Origin: Zanthoxylum bungeanum
Lineage: Eukaryota > Streptophyta > Magnoliopsida > Sapindales > Rutaceae
Direction: 5' to 3'
Length of the DNA stretch: 64,000 nt
Assembly (NCBI GenBank): GCA_019454045.1
Contig: SKCR01038131.1
Coordinates: 59,269-123,268 of the forward strand
Shown: piece by piece, positions 18,711-32,297 of the stretch
Layout: each line of letters starts with the position of its first letter
Position numbering within the stretch: the first letter of the stretch is position 1
The notes under the pieces: model-generated
What the model saw: the letters and a program-made list of their open reading frames with translations, nothing else
The model's database searches: none
What the model was told of the DNA's origin: nothing
Program-made: the position numbers and the translations under genes

Positions 18711-21240
18711 GGAGTAAAAGCAAGAAACTTGACTTAGGGTTAAAATTTGGGTAAATTGATTTTGAGCATGATTTGGTTAAATTGTTTGATTGAATATGTT
18801 TAAATGATGTTTAATTGAAGATTGATTGGATCAATTTCAAGAAATTATGTTTGGAACATTTTTCCCCAAATTGTAAGGGTTGGTCGAATCCTACATGAAC
18901 CCTAAATGTCTTGGATTTTTGATTTTTGATTCATTGGATGAGTTGGAACCATGTTGGGTAATGTTAAATTGGATTTAATTGGATTGAATTCGGAATTAAT
19001 TTGAAAAATCCCCATTGCCGAGACTTTAAGCATGAATATTGGGTTTGATTTTTGATAAATTGTGTTGGACATGATTTAATGTTGATAACCATGATTAATT
19101 AGGCTAATTTGGTGTTTTGGAAATATTGATTTAGGTAATTAATTATGCTATACACTTTAGTTTAATTAAATATGAAATTTGGAATTTTTGTGTTTAATTA
19201 ATTGGGATTAAATTGGATTTGGGCTTGTAATGTTGTAAATAGGCTTATTGGGCTTGGTTGTACCAAGTTAGGTTTAGGCTAAATTGGTTGGATCCAATTG
19301 GGACCAAAACCGTTTCCATAAAGCCCAAATGCAACTAATGGACCTTTAATTATTTAATTGGGCCTAATGGGCCTAAATTGATTTCTAGGCTTATGGGGTT
19401 ACTCCTTGAATGGGCTTTGGTTATTGGGTTTGACCCAAGTTGACCAGAAGTCCACGCCTTAAGAAATTAATTAAAAGCCCATTGGACTTTAATTAAATTA
19501 ACGTTGGACGTTAATCGGGCTTTGAGACCCGTAACGATTAAATTTGGAATTTAAGTTGTAAAGGTTTATTAATAAAGTGTAATATTTAATTTGGAATTAA
19601 ATAGCGAATTAGTATTAAATACAAATTGAATTTAATTTAATTTTGTAGTTTAATTTAATTCAAGAATTCGTACTTTGAGTACTTATTCGCAAAACGAGTT
19701 TGACTCGCGCAAAATCAAATCGTTGTTTGAACATTGGATGGTCATTAATTATCAGATTAATTAATTTGATTAGATTGATTGATAACATGCTTGTGTGAAT
19801 ACATGGTTGCAATGCATGAATAATGTATATCGGATGGATATTAGATGGGTGGGGCAATTTTAGAAATTGTTGTAATAAATTTGGAATTTATTAATTGGAC
19901 CTACGTGTCCAGCCTTATTACCTCCTTACTCTTTGTATTCTCTTCTCACCTATTCCCCTCAATGTAAATAAGGTTTCTTTAGAAGTGTAGTGTAACAGGT
20001 AGAAGCAAATACTTGTGCTAGCGGGAGAGAGGAAATGGAGAGATTTGATCTAGGATCATTGTGTAAAGTATCCATCCGCATATCATTATTATTTATTTAT
20101 ACGCGCTTTATTATTTATACCCTCACAGAATATTAATTGTTTTTCCTTCCATTGAGTGATTCTTACTCAAGATCTAAGACTGGCATTGGTTTGTTGGCCA
20201 AAGTCAAGGCCTTTGTCCGTCGATGATGTGTTTGAATCACGAGAGCTTTGTTCCATATCGGTGTCTTGTCCAAGTTGTGGTTTGTTGGCCAAAGTCAAGA
20301 CCACTTCTTGTCCATCGACATTGATTACGAAGCTTTCCATGGTCAATGGGTTCCGCTTAACTGGGATCGCTAAATTTGTTGTGCCAAAGCCAAGGCTTTG
20401 TTGATTCAGAGGAAAAAGGTTAGGCAATATATTGGATATATTGGCATATATAGGATATATGTTTCGGACTTGGATGTCCCCCTACTGGATCTAGGAATTG
20501 GATTGGATCCAATTGATCTTAGAGATCTACCAAGTTAATTATCATACAATTTGTTGGCCAAAGTCAAGATTGTGTGATATTTAACGGGATCCTATCCCAC
20601 TAGGAAACACGGTTTCCCGAGTACTCGACAGAGGGTTAGAGGCTCGCCAAAAAATAGTGGGAGGCAAGAATTAAATTTGTAATATTCGTTTAATTACTTG
20701 CAATACGCGCTCAATTAAATATCATTCGTCAAATATATTAAATGTTAGTTGGACTAATATTTAAAATGTTGTTTTACAAACAGTTGGACTATATTCAAAC
20801 TAATTAAATTATAATTGATTAAATAGTTGGACTATAATAATCATTATAATGAATAGTACCTAAAATCATTGATTATATAGTTGGACTATTAGAATCAAGA
20901 TAAAATTGAAAGATTAATGTTTAAAACATAATCATAGGGAAAATGTATTTAAATAGTTTAATTTTCAAATTGGGAATAAATTTCAGAATGGTCCTGGAAA
21001 CTAATAAGTTACTTTATTTGATAAAATAACATATTAGGCCTAAAGCCCGAGTTGAGCAAATAGTAGAGCATGATCTTTGGAAGATTCATGTGATGATAAC
21101 TTTAGTGCTTAATCAATTTAGCTTGTCAAATAGACTCTTTAATTTCTTTATCAGAACTAAGGATTAGATCTTTAAAGTATGATATTGAAATTGAATGATC
21201 TTCATAGATCTATCCTAAGATCTTAGATGTACTATATTGC
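18711..21240 (+). other. Leader region of E4
   Basis: AT-rich, with no sense-strand ORF of note. GGGCTTGG/GGGCCTAATGGGCC-rich at 19200-19400. Three exact copies of TTGTTGGCCAAAGTCAAG lie at 20191, 20282 and 20551. Four AGTTGGACTA repeats lie at 20750-20900. The antisense ORF 20167-20427 overlaps the 18-bp motifs. The gag start must lie somewhere before 21240 but is too decayed to place. Confidence 0.6.
20167..20427 (-). other. Antisense ORF in the E4 leader
   Basis: 86 codons opposite to the element, with LGFGTTNLA and NPLTMESFVINVDGQEVVL, homologous to the ORF at 14563-14877. See that entry for the case against a real protein. Confidence 0.3.
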
Positions 21241-22428
21241 AATAATAAACTCTTGGAGAGTTAATGGCTAATCTCAAGGAGACAAAGCCAAACTTTGCAA
21301 TTAGGCAAGTAGCGCAAGGCGCACCTTACTTCGATATTCTACAAACCCGAGGCTTGGCCAAAGGCTTCTTGAATGTGGAAAAAGGGCAAAGGCAAAATCA
21401 TTATAATCTTCTGGGAAGATAAAAGTCATATCCCAAAATGTCTGCATAAATGTAGCAAACGGGATGGCGGAAACGTGACTGCCGTTTGAACAAAACAGAC
21501 ATGAAGGAATTGAAGAACGGGCAAGGCTCTGACTTCAAATATGTTTGTCAAAATTATGTTCACTACTAGTATTAAAAATTGGATTTTAGATACTTAGTGT
21601 GGTACATAAATATGTACTGATGTTCAGAATCTGCTATGAGCAGGATACTGACTTCAGTTGAGATTTAATCTGCGAATAGGAAACGGGACAAAAATCGTTG
21701 TTTTAACCGTAGATATCTAAATTTAGGAACTACCTTCGGGTGTGTACCTAAATTTGGAACTGTTATAATGTAACTAGTTTGACTAGAAACATTATATTTA
21801 TATCAGTGTTTAATCCGTTGCGGATTTACCTTTATATCCTAGAACACTAAAGTGTTTTATTATATAAAGATGATATTGAGATAAACACATTAGATGTGAA
21901 TAACATAATTTATATTTTGAATATAAATAAATCTCATCTATATGACATGACAAACAAATAGCTCAAACTGATTTGATCAGAAGAGACTAATTGTGGCATT
22001 GTTGTCTGGGACACAATTAAACAAGACTCGTGTATCCACACTTTTAAAGAGTGGGTACTATGACATATTTGATTCCAATCAAATAAAGTCTACGAATCTA
22101 GTTTATTGGGCAAAGTGCCTAAAACACCTTTACTTGGTAAAAGTGTAAATGCCACCGATCTGTTAGCCCTAGTTCATAATGAAGCAAGTGGGCCCATGTC
22201 TCGCTAAGCTAGAGGTGAATATGAATATTTCGTGACCTTTACGGATGTGGCATCTCGTTATGGTTATGTGTTTCTTTTGAAACACAAATCTGAAACTTTT
22301 AAAGTTTTCGACACGAAATAGACAAACAGATCGGCTAAAGTATTAACCATCACTGTTAGACCATGATGAAAATACTTAAGCAATAAGTTTCTAATATACT
22401 TGAAAGAATATAGTATTCTTTCAATGAG
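21241..22428 (+). pseudogene. Copia gag end, protease and integrase start of E4
   Basis: A zinc-knuckle remnant lies around 21450-21490 and the protease motif WILDT at about 21572-21590, followed by a stop where GCGT should begin. A pre-integrase LWH-type segment is near 21987-22020. An integrase stretch reading EYFVTFTDVASRYGYV lies at about 22226-22275. Many stops and frameshifts. The sequence is cut at 22433 by E5 and continues at 32298. Confidence 0.75.
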
Positions 22429-22433
22429 GACTC

Positions 22434-24452
22434 TGTTGGTTTCTAATTAGGTCCCAAGATCAATATAAGAATGAATAAAAAGTGTGAATACATCAACGGA
22501 GATAGCGGAATACTCACATCGATCGGTTGAGACGATTTGGTGAAGAACAAAACTGAAATTCTGCCCTCCAAAACGCCACTGCTGTGCAGATTTTCTGCCT
22601 CCAAAATCAGATTTTGATCCAACATTTGAAGCTCCAAGATTCGTCGTTTGATTCCCGACTCGTGGGTGGGTTTCCCTATCACCTTCGTATGCCTCTAAGG
22701 AGTGTGCTAGCACTTGGATTTCGCCACAAAATCATCAAAATCATCCTCCAATGGACGCCATTTACAGCAGAACCAGAAGAAGGAAAATGGCCTCCATGGC
22801 CGAGAGCTTTAGAGAGAATAGATGGAGAAGAAAGTGTTTGTTAGTTGGTAAAAAGTATATCAAATATACTATATATAATTTCCAAAATAATTAAATGATT
22901 TACCAATATTTTCCCTTTCAAAAAGTCAAGGTAAATCTTTCCAACAACTAACACTATTCCACCAACTAGCACATCATTATTCATATCACTTTATTAAAGT
23001 GACATGTTGTCAAGTCACATCACTCAAAGTGACAAGTGATTTGACGCATGATGCGACTAATGATTTGACGCTTGATGTGACTTGCGTGCCGTACTCGAAT
23101 TCGAAATGTGAATGCGCTCGCAATCACTCTCGGGCTCGGGTTCGTTAATTCCTAATTAGCGAGTTTTCCGTTGCGTCGTAATTAAATGATTATGCCTAGC
23201 AAAATCACTATTCACATCACTAACGAATTAATTCGTTCGCCCGAATTAAAATCCAATTTCAATTCCGCGTCGAAATCCAATTTCGTTTAATATATCGAAT
23301 ATATTAATTTACCCGATTAATTCCAAATTAATCATTTTCTCTCTTTAGACGATATTTTATCCTAGATAAAATATCTCCGTAATTAATCCCAGATTAATTA
23401 AAAGTACGAGTCATACTTCATCGGTGAATCTTTAGGAAGCGACCCATGAGATCCCCGGATATGTTGGCAGTAAATACGGTCGTCGGACTATCCGAACACG
23501 TAAGTACCAAGTACTACGTTTTACCGATTTACAAGACAAGGTTGGCTTCTAGCAAAGCGCCATGCCTACCCAATTCTCCGGAAATATCCTTACAGGAATA
23601 AAGGATCTATATCAGGCGTAGTATACATAGTATTGTGTATTTTTGTCCAGTATCGAATGATCACGTGCTAGGCCTGGGGCTGGAATTGTGTCTGCCCCGT
23701 ACGAAGCACATGTCGGATGGTTGGTGACTAGTCTCTATAATCGGATAAACCTGACCTTGTCATTTTATCCCGATAGCTGCAGCATTTAAGAGAACTAGTC
23801 CCGTATCCTACGTGACCATCATCTCCATATGACTGGAGTGACACTTCCGTCTTGACATCACACCCAACACACTACGATTCTCAATATACCCAATATTGGC
23901 GTACACAGAATCGGTTAAAGCCCTGGACGACCTCAACCAAAGTATATTGATTGTCGTAAGTATTAGCGGTGCAAGTATCAGGTTAAGACCAAATACACCT
24001 ACCCTGATTTCAGACTTCCATAGACACATAGTCATACTACCAATGGAATTCCGATGGGGTCTATCCAGAGCGAAGCTGTTTCCCGTACCATCGGTAAAAC
24101 ACAACCTCCTACCACACTTGCATAAGTATCCAATACTTAAATATATGAGAACTATGCCTGTTATACCATCACAACATGCACAAGTGCAATACTAGTCTTT
24201 TACGTATTACCGATGTCCAATCTCGATAATACTCTGACTAGGGATATTTAATGATTAATCCTTTGTGGACTGATACTGTCTCATATCATTCTCAATCCAG
24301 GAACTAATCATAGGGACCTCCTATCATTTATATATCTAAGGTGATCTAATCACAAATGATAAGAGTGCAATCTCTTTTGTCACATAGTTAATTTGTACAA
24401 CAACACTGTGATATGTACAAATAGTGACGCTATGGGTCATAATTGTCCAACA
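22434..24452 (-). mobile_element. E5 3' LTR
   Basis: Minus strand starts TGTTGGACAATTATGACCC at 24452 and ends GAAACCAACA at 22434. It is flanked by the polypurine tract on the upstream side. Near-identical to 30271-32292. Confidence 0.92.
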
Positions 24453-24467
24453 ATCTCCCACTTGGAC
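24453..24467 (-). promoter_or_regulatory. E5 polypurine tract
   Basis: The minus strand reads GTCCAAGTGGGAGAT directly before TGTTGG. The same GGCCAAGTGGGAGAT precedes the E4 3' LTR, and GGCCAAGTGGAAGAT the E7 3' LTR. Confidence 0.85.
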
Positions 24468-27400
24468 AATAGCCAGTCACTCGAGTGCTTGACACCCGAA
24501 CTATGTACGGTTGGCTCAAACTGCTGAGAAAAGCTTTTCGTCAGCGGATTTGCATAATTATCGTCTGATGCGATTTATACGATCATCACATCGCTACGAT
24601 GTATGATCCGAACGAATCAGATGAATATCAAAGTATGTATCTGGATCGTTGATGAGACCAATAATTCTTTAGCCTGTGCTGACGCCTAGCTCAGCTGCTA
24701 GCAGAACTATATCTAATCTAATTAGATTTATTATCGACCCAAATGACTTCTATTGCCGCTTCAGCTGCAGCAATAACCCGCATTTGTTATTTATTCGGTA
24801 ACAGTATCTTGCTTGGAAGATTTCCAGCTCACTGTACCGTTATTCAAACTGTATAGTACCGTTTGCGACTTTTAGTCGTCTTTATTGGGTAGGAAACTAC
24901 AGTGATCCCAGTCACTTCAAGTTCTCCATCTCCATAGACTAAGACATCATCCTTAGTTCTCTAAGATACTAACGGATGTTCTTAACATCAATCCAGTGAC
25001 TATCACTTGGATTGGCCTGTTTGTGACTTCATATGCTCAAAGCGTATGAGACACCAGGTAGCGTACATTTTTCAATGTACGATTCCACGGAGAGTTTTCG
25101 AAAGTCAAGCTTTCGCCGATAGTTATTTTATGAGAATATCATTTCCAAGAAATGACGTATTATCATTATTTTATAGGACAGCCACTGTCAGTGCGCTCCC
25201 ACTAACCCTCTTATATACATAAGAATCATATACGTTTTGAATTAAATCATACTCCATTATGATTACATCAAAACGGTAATTCCAAGAACCTAATGCTTGC
25301 TTCAATCCAAACATGGATCGAATAACCTGCAAACCTCGTTTGCTAGTTTTTGGTACGAAAAAACCGTCAAGAAGTTGTAAACATCCTCCAAAAGGTTTCC
25401 TTTTCAGGAAAGCGATTTTGCCATTCAGCTGACATATTTCATACATGAAACATGAAGCTTTAGCAAGCATTATCCAAATGGATTTACCGTGCAACAGTTA
25501 AAAGGTTGAATCGTAATCAACACAATGTTGATAACGATACCTTTCCGCTACAAGCCTAGCTTAGTACGTTGGTATGTTGCCATCCATGTACGTCTTCCTT
25601 GAAGACCACAATGCCTTGCGGTACATCAACTAGTGTCCAAACTTGTTGATATACATGGAATCCATTTCGGACTTATGACACTTTGTCATAATTAGGGAGT
25701 CGATACCTTGTATCACTTCCTCATACGTAGTCAGTTGGTATACCTTTATAAGATAAACATCTTTATGAGGTGAGATCAGAAACCCATACCCCAGGTTGTT
25801 TTCTGACTCTCTCCGACATACGTGGTTCTTGTGTATACAAAGATTAATGGTAATAGTTTCATCCTTGATGAACTATTTATGTTTCATTAGGATTCGGTGC
25901 CTTGAACAGTATTACTCCGATTTTTATCGAGTCTTACTTTCCTCCCACTTACCACTGCATATCGGTATTCCTCTCAGGAAATCCGCATGGTGAGCAACAA
26001 TCTAATTGTTCTCTCGTGAGTTGTATAAGTACAATACTTATGGTATCCCTAGGATAACCTACAATTGGCACTTATCCAATTTGAGTTTTAGTTTGGTATC
26101 ATCTGAACATATGCCAAGCATACCCAAATTCTCAGGAATGTGAAACCCAGTTTCTTTTCCCGTTCATATCTAATATGATATCTGTCAAACAGATTTTAAT
26201 GGAACCTTATTCTAAATAAGTTCTTGCACTGTTTAAAGCTTATCCGTTGAAGGAAATGGTAGCTCAGAGCGACTCATGATTATCCTTAATCATGTCTAAC
26301 ATAATTCGGTTTATCGTGGTTCGGAAACACCGTCACTTTGACGTGTTCCGGGAGGAGTCCTCATTGAAAGAATACTTTACTCTTTCAAGTATACGAGAAA
26401 TTTATTTCTTAAGTATTTTCATTACGGTCTTACCGTGACGGTTTAATACTTTAGCCGATCTGTTTGTCTATTTCGTGTCGAAACTTAAAAGTTTCTGATT
26501 TGTGTTTTATAAATAAACACATAACCATAACGCGATGCCACATCCGCATAGGTCACGAAATATTCATATCCACATCTAGCTTGGCTAGACATGGGCCCAC
26601 TTGCTTCACTATGAACTAGGGCTAACAGATCAGTGGCATTTACACTTTTACCATGTAAATAGTGTTTTAGGCACTTTGCCCAATAAACTAGATTCGTAGA
26701 CTTTATTTGATTAGAATCAAATTAGTCCAAGTACCCACTCTTCAAAAGTGCGGATATACGAGTCTTGTTTGATTGTGTCCCAGACAACAATACCACAATT
26801 AGTTTCTTCTGATCAAATCAGTTTGAGCTATTTGTTTGTCATGTAATATATTTGAGATTTATTCATATTCAAAATATAAATTCTGTTATTCAAATCTAAT
26901 GTGTTTATCTCAATATCATCTTTATATAATAAAACACCTTAGTGTTCTAAAATATAAAGGTTCACCCGCAGCGGGTCAAACACTGATATAGAGATAATGT
27001 TCCTAGTCAAACTAGTTACATTATAACAGTTTCCAAATTTAGGTACACACCCGAAGGTAGTTCCTAAACTTAGGTACCTGCGGATAAAACAGCGACTTTC
27101 GTCCCGTTTTCAATTCGCAGATCAATCTCAATTGAAGTCAGTATCATGTTCAAAACAGATTCTGAACATCAATATATATTTATGTACCACACTAAGTATT
27201 TAAAATCCAATTTTAATATTAGTAGTGAACAAAATGTTGACAAACATATTTGAAGTCAGAGCCTTGCTCGTCTTCATTTCCTTCATGTCTGCTTTGTCCA
27301 AACGGAAGTCACGCTTCCGCGATCCCGTTTGCCAAATTTAGGCAGACATTTTGGGATATGTCCTTTATCTTCCCAGAAGATTATAATGATTTTGCATTTG

Positions 27401-27480
27401 CCAGTTTTAACACTCCAGAAGCCTTTGGCCAAGCCTTGGACTTCTAGAATATCGAAGTAGAATGCGCCTTGCGCTGCTTG
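24468..27480 (-). pseudogene. Copia polyprotein remnant of E5 (gag end to RNase H)
   Basis: Minus-strand order: zinc-knuckle remnant near 27300-27340, protease remnant near 27190-27220, pre-integrase and integrase near 26800-26480 (EYFVTFTD-type at about 26530-26580), then reverse transcriptase. The best preserved piece is an open stretch at 25494-25171 with CLQLLDGFFVPKT, QVIRSMFGLKQALGSWNYRF and YKRVSGSAL, matching the copia RT segment before the YVDD catalytic loop. RNase H ends near 24530 with DNYANPLTK. Numerous stops make the whole non-coding, so no active enzyme is expected. Confidence 0.8.
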
Positions 27481-30256
27481 CCTAATTGCATTTTTAGTAC
27501 TTCTAAGATTCTAAGAATAGATTCTTTGAAGATCCTTCAATTTCATTATCATACTTTAAGGATCGAATCCTTAGTTCTGATTCAGAAATTAAGGAGTTTA
27601 CTGCAACAAGCTTAATGGATTAAGCACTAAAGTTATCATCACATAATCTTCCAAAGATTATGCTCTACTGTTTGCTTAACTCCGGGCCTTATATAGGTTA
27701 TTTTATCAAATAAAGTAACTTATTATTTTCTAGGACCATCCTGAAAATTATTCCCAATTTTGAAAATTAAACCATTTAAATACATTTTCCTTAGGATTAT
27801 GTATTAAACGTCAATCTTTCAATTATATCTTGATTCTAATAGTCCAACTATTTAATCAACGATTTTGGTACTATTTATTATAATGATTACAATAGTCCAA
27901 CTATTTAATCAACTATAATTTAATAGATTAAAATCAATTATATTGATTACTATAATCCAATTATAAAATAAACTATAAATGAATAGTTTGAATATATAGT
28001 CCAACTATTTATTAAAAAACAACAATTTAAATATTAGTCCAACTAACATTTAATTGATTTGACGAATGATATTAGATTGAGCGCGTATGGCAAGTAATTA
28101 AATGAGTATTGCAAATTTAATACTTGCCTCCCACTATTTTTCGACGAGCCTCTAACCCTCTGTCGAGTACTTGGGAAACCGTGTTTCCTAGTGGGCTAGG
28201 ATCCCTTTAAATGTCACACAATCTTGACTTTGGCCAACAAATTGTATGATAATTAACTAGGTAGATCTCTAAGATCAATTGGATCCAATCCAATTCCTAG
28301 ATCCAGTAGGTGGACATCCAAGTCCGAAACATATATCTCATATATGCCTATATATCCAATATATACCCTAACCTTTTTTCCTCTGAATCAACTAAGTCTT
28401 GGCTTTGGCACAACAAACCTAGTGATCCCAGTCAAGCGCGACCCATTGACCATGGAAAGCTTCGTAATCAATGTCGAGTGACAAGAAGTGGTCTTGACTT
28501 TGGCTAACAAACCACAACTTGGACAAGACACCAATATGGAACAAAGCTCTTGTGATTCAAACAAATCCTCAACGGACAAAGGCTTTGACTTTGGCCAACA
28601 AGCCAATGCCAGTCTCGGATCTTGAGTAAGAATCACTCAATGGAAGGAAAAACGCTTGATATTAGTTGAGGGTTTTTCGTGTGCAAATTGGCAACCAATT
28701 TATTATCTTTGTTAAGGTATCATCATCATACACCCTTAAACATGCATTCTAAACACATAGTAAAGCGCGTATAATAAAATAATAATGATATGCGGATGGA
28801 TACTTAACACATTGATCCTAGATCATATCTCTCCATTTCTCTCTCAAGCTAGCACTTGTATTACTTCTACCCGTTACACTACACTTCTAAAGAAACCTCA
28901 TTTACATTGAGGGGAATAGGTGAGAAGAGAATACAAAGAATATGAGGTGATAAGGCTGGACACGCAGGTCCAATTTAATAAATCAAATTTATTACAACAG
29001 TTTCCAAAATTGCCTCACCCGACTAATATCCATCTGATATACATTATTCATTCATCACAACCATGTATTCAGACAAGCATGTTATCAATCAATCTAATCA
29101 AATTAATTAATCTGATAATTAGTGATCATCCAATGTTAAAACAACGATTTGATTTTGTGCGAGTCAAACTCGTTTTGCGAATAAGTACTCAAAGTACGAA
29201 TTCTCGAATTAAATTAAACTACAACATTAACTCCAATTTAATATGTATTTAATACTAATTCGCTATTTAATTCCAAATTAAATATTACAATTTATTAAGA
29301 ACCTTTTACGACTTAAATTCCAAATTTAATCGTTACGGGTCTCAAAATCCGATTAACGTCCAATGTCAATTTAATTCAAGTCCAATTGACTTTTAATTAA
29401 TTTCTTTAAGGCATGGGCTTCGGCAACCAAAGCCCAATCAAGGAGTAACCCCATAAGCCTAGAAATCAATTTCGGCCCATTAGGCCCAATTAAACTTTAA
29501 AGGTTCATTAGTCGCATTTGGGCTTTATGGATGCGGTTTTGGGCCCAATTGGATCCAATCCAATTTGCCTTAACTCAACTTTGTACAACAAAGCCCAATA
29601 AGCCCATTTACAACATTACAAGCCCAAATCCAATTCAAGCCCAATTAATTAAATCATAAAGTGTATTACATGATTAATTAACCAAATTAATATTTCTAAA
29701 TCACAATTTTGTCCAATTAATCATGCTTTTCATCATCATTACATGTCCAACACATTTTGAAAAATCAAACCCAATTCATGCTTCTTCAAGTCTCGGCCAA
29801 GATGATGATTTTTATCCGATTCGAATTCAATCCAATTAATTTCACAATCGATATTAAATCTTCATCCCGAATGATTTCTAACACATCCAATGAATCAAAA
29901 AAAAAAAAAATCCAAGACTAAATAGGGCATATAGTATTTGGCCAACATAAGGAATTTTGGATATTTGTTCAATTCAAAATTCAATCCATTCAATCTTAAA
30001 TTAACATTATCCAACATGATTCCAACTCATCCATTGAATCAAATAAAAAAAAAATTCCAAGATTTCTTATGAACCCTAACATTCGGCCAACACTCCAATT
30101 TTGGGGAAAATTGTCCAAACTAATTTTCAACAAATTGATCCAATCAATCCTCAATTAAACATGTTATAAGCATACTCAAACATCCAATTCATTCAAATCA
30201 TGCTCAAACAAGTTTACCCAATTTTAAGCCCTAAATATTTTCATGCTCAAACCTAG
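27481..30256 (-). other. Leader region of E5
   Basis: AT-rich non-coding DNA like the E3 and E4 leaders. CTTGACTTTGGCCAACAA at 28223 is exact; copies at 28493 and about 28584 are slightly changed. AGTCCAACTA repeats lie at 27840-28040. The antisense ORF seen in E3 and E4 is interrupted by a change at about 28478 (GTCGAGTGACAAG for GTCGATGGACAAG). Confidence 0.6.
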
Positions 30257-30269
30257 GCTCTTGATGCCA
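30257..30269 (-). promoter_or_regulatory. E5 primer binding site, mutated
   Basis: The minus strand reads TGGCATCAAGAGC, compared with TGGTATCAGAGC in E3: one substitution and one insertion, presumably after insertion. Confidence 0.75.
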
Positions 30270-30270
30270 T

Positions 30271-32292
30271 TGTTGGTTTCTAATTAGGTCCCAAGATCAA
30301 TATAAGCATGAATAACATGTGAATACATCAACGGGTTAGCGGAATACTCACATCATCGGTTGAGACGATTTGGTGAAGAACAAAACTGAAATTCTGCCCT
30401 CCAAAATGCCACTGCTGTGCAGATTTTCTGCCTCCAAAATCAGATTTTGATCCAACATTTGAAGCTCCAAGTTTCGTCGTTTGATTCCCGGCTAGTGGGT
30501 GGGTTTCCCTATCACCTTCGTATGCCTCTAAGGAGTGTTCTAGCACTTGGATTTTGCCACAAAATCATCAAAATCATCCTCCAATGGACGCCATTTACAG
30601 CAGAACCAGAAGAAGGAAAATGGCCTCCATGGCCGAGAGCGTTAGAGAGAATAGATGGAGAAGAAAGTGTTTGTTAGTTGGTAAAAAATATATCAAATAT
30701 ACTATATATAATTTCCAAAATAATTAAATGATTTACCAATATTTTCCCTTTCAAAAAGTCAAGGTAAATCTTTCCAACAACTAACACTATTCCACCAACG
30801 AGCACATCACTATTCATATCACTTTATTAAAGTGACATGTTGTCAAGTCACATTACTCAAAGTGACAAGTGATTTGACGCAAGATGCGACTAATGATTTG
30901 ACGCTTGATGTGACTTGCGTGCCGCACTCGAATTCGAAATGCGAATGCGCTCGCAATCACTCTCGGGCTCAGGTTCGTTAATTCCTAATTAGCGAGTTTT
31001 CCGTTGCGTCGTAATTAAATGATTATGCCTAGCGAAATCACTATTAATGTCACTGACGAATTAATTCTAAATTAATTCGTTCGCCCGAATTAAAATCCAA
31101 TTTCAATTCCGCGTCGAAATCCAATTTCGTTTAATATATCGAATATATTAATTTTCCCGATTAATTCCAAATTAATCGTTTTCTCTCTTTAGACGATATT
31201 TTATCCAGATAAAATATCTCCGTAATTAATCCCAGATTAATTAAAAGTGCGAGTCATACTTCATCGGTGAATCTTGGGAAGCGACCCATGAGATCCCCGG
31301 ATATGTTGGCAGTAAATACGGTCGTCAAACTATCCGAACACGTAAGTACCAAGTACTACGTTTTACCGATTTACAAGACAAGGTTGGCTTCTAGCAAAGC
31401 GCCATGCCTACCCAATTCTCCGGAATTATCCTTACAGGAATAAGGATCTATATCAGGCGTAGTATACATAGTATTGTGTATTTCTGTCCAGTATCGAATG
31501 ATCACGGGCTAGGCCTGGGGCTGGAATTGTGTCTGCCCCGTACGAAGCACATGTTGGATGTTGGTGACTAGTCTCTATAATCGGATAAACCTGACCTTGT
31601 CATTTTATCCCGATAGCTGCAGCATTTAAGAGAACTAGTCTCATATCCTACGTGACCATCATCTCCATATGATTGAAGTGACACTTCCGTCTTGACATCA
31701 CACCCAACACACTACGATTCTCAATATACCCAATATTGGCGTACACAGAATCGGTTAAAGCTCTGGACGACCTCAACCAAAGTATATTGATTGTCGTAAG
31801 TATTAGCGGTGCAAGTATCAGGTTAAGACCAAATACACCTACCCTGATTTCAGACTTCCATAGACACATAGTCATACTACCAATGGAATTCCGATGGGGT
31901 CTATCCAGAGCGAAGCTGTTTCCCGTACCATCGGTAAAACACAACCTCCTACCGCACTTGCATAAGTATCCAATACTTAAATATATGAGAACTATGCTTG
32001 TTATACCATCACAACGTGTACAAGTGCAATACAAGTCTTTTACGTATTACCGATGTCCAATCTCGATAATACTCTGACTATGGATATTTAATGATTAATC
32101 CTTCGTGGAGTGATACTGTCTCATATCATTCTCAATCCAGGAACTAATCATAGGGACCTCCGATCATTTATATATCTAAGGTGATCTAATCACAAATGAT
32201 AAGAGTGCAATCTCTTTTGTCACATAGTTAATTTGTACAACAACACCGTGATCTGTATAAATAGTGACGCTATGGGTCATAATTGTCCAACA
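30271..32292 (-). mobile_element. E5 5' LTR
   Basis: 2022 bp, minus orientation, TGTTGGACAATTATGACCC to GAAACCAACA. It is followed on the plus strand by the target duplication GACTC, and E4 integrase sequence resumes there. Confidence 0.92.
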
Positions 32293-32297
32293 GACTC

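Larger units (their letters stand above)
22434..32292 (-). mobile_element. E5: copia element inserted in E4 integrase
   Basis: Complete minus-strand element of 9.86 kb. Target duplication GACTC at 22429-22433 and 32293-32297. LTRs of 2019 and 2022 bp differ at only about 2-3% of positions over the part compared by eye. Primer site at 30257-30269 and polypurine tract at 24453-24467. All pol domains are represented but decayed, so this is the fullest copy of the family here. Confidence 0.92.
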
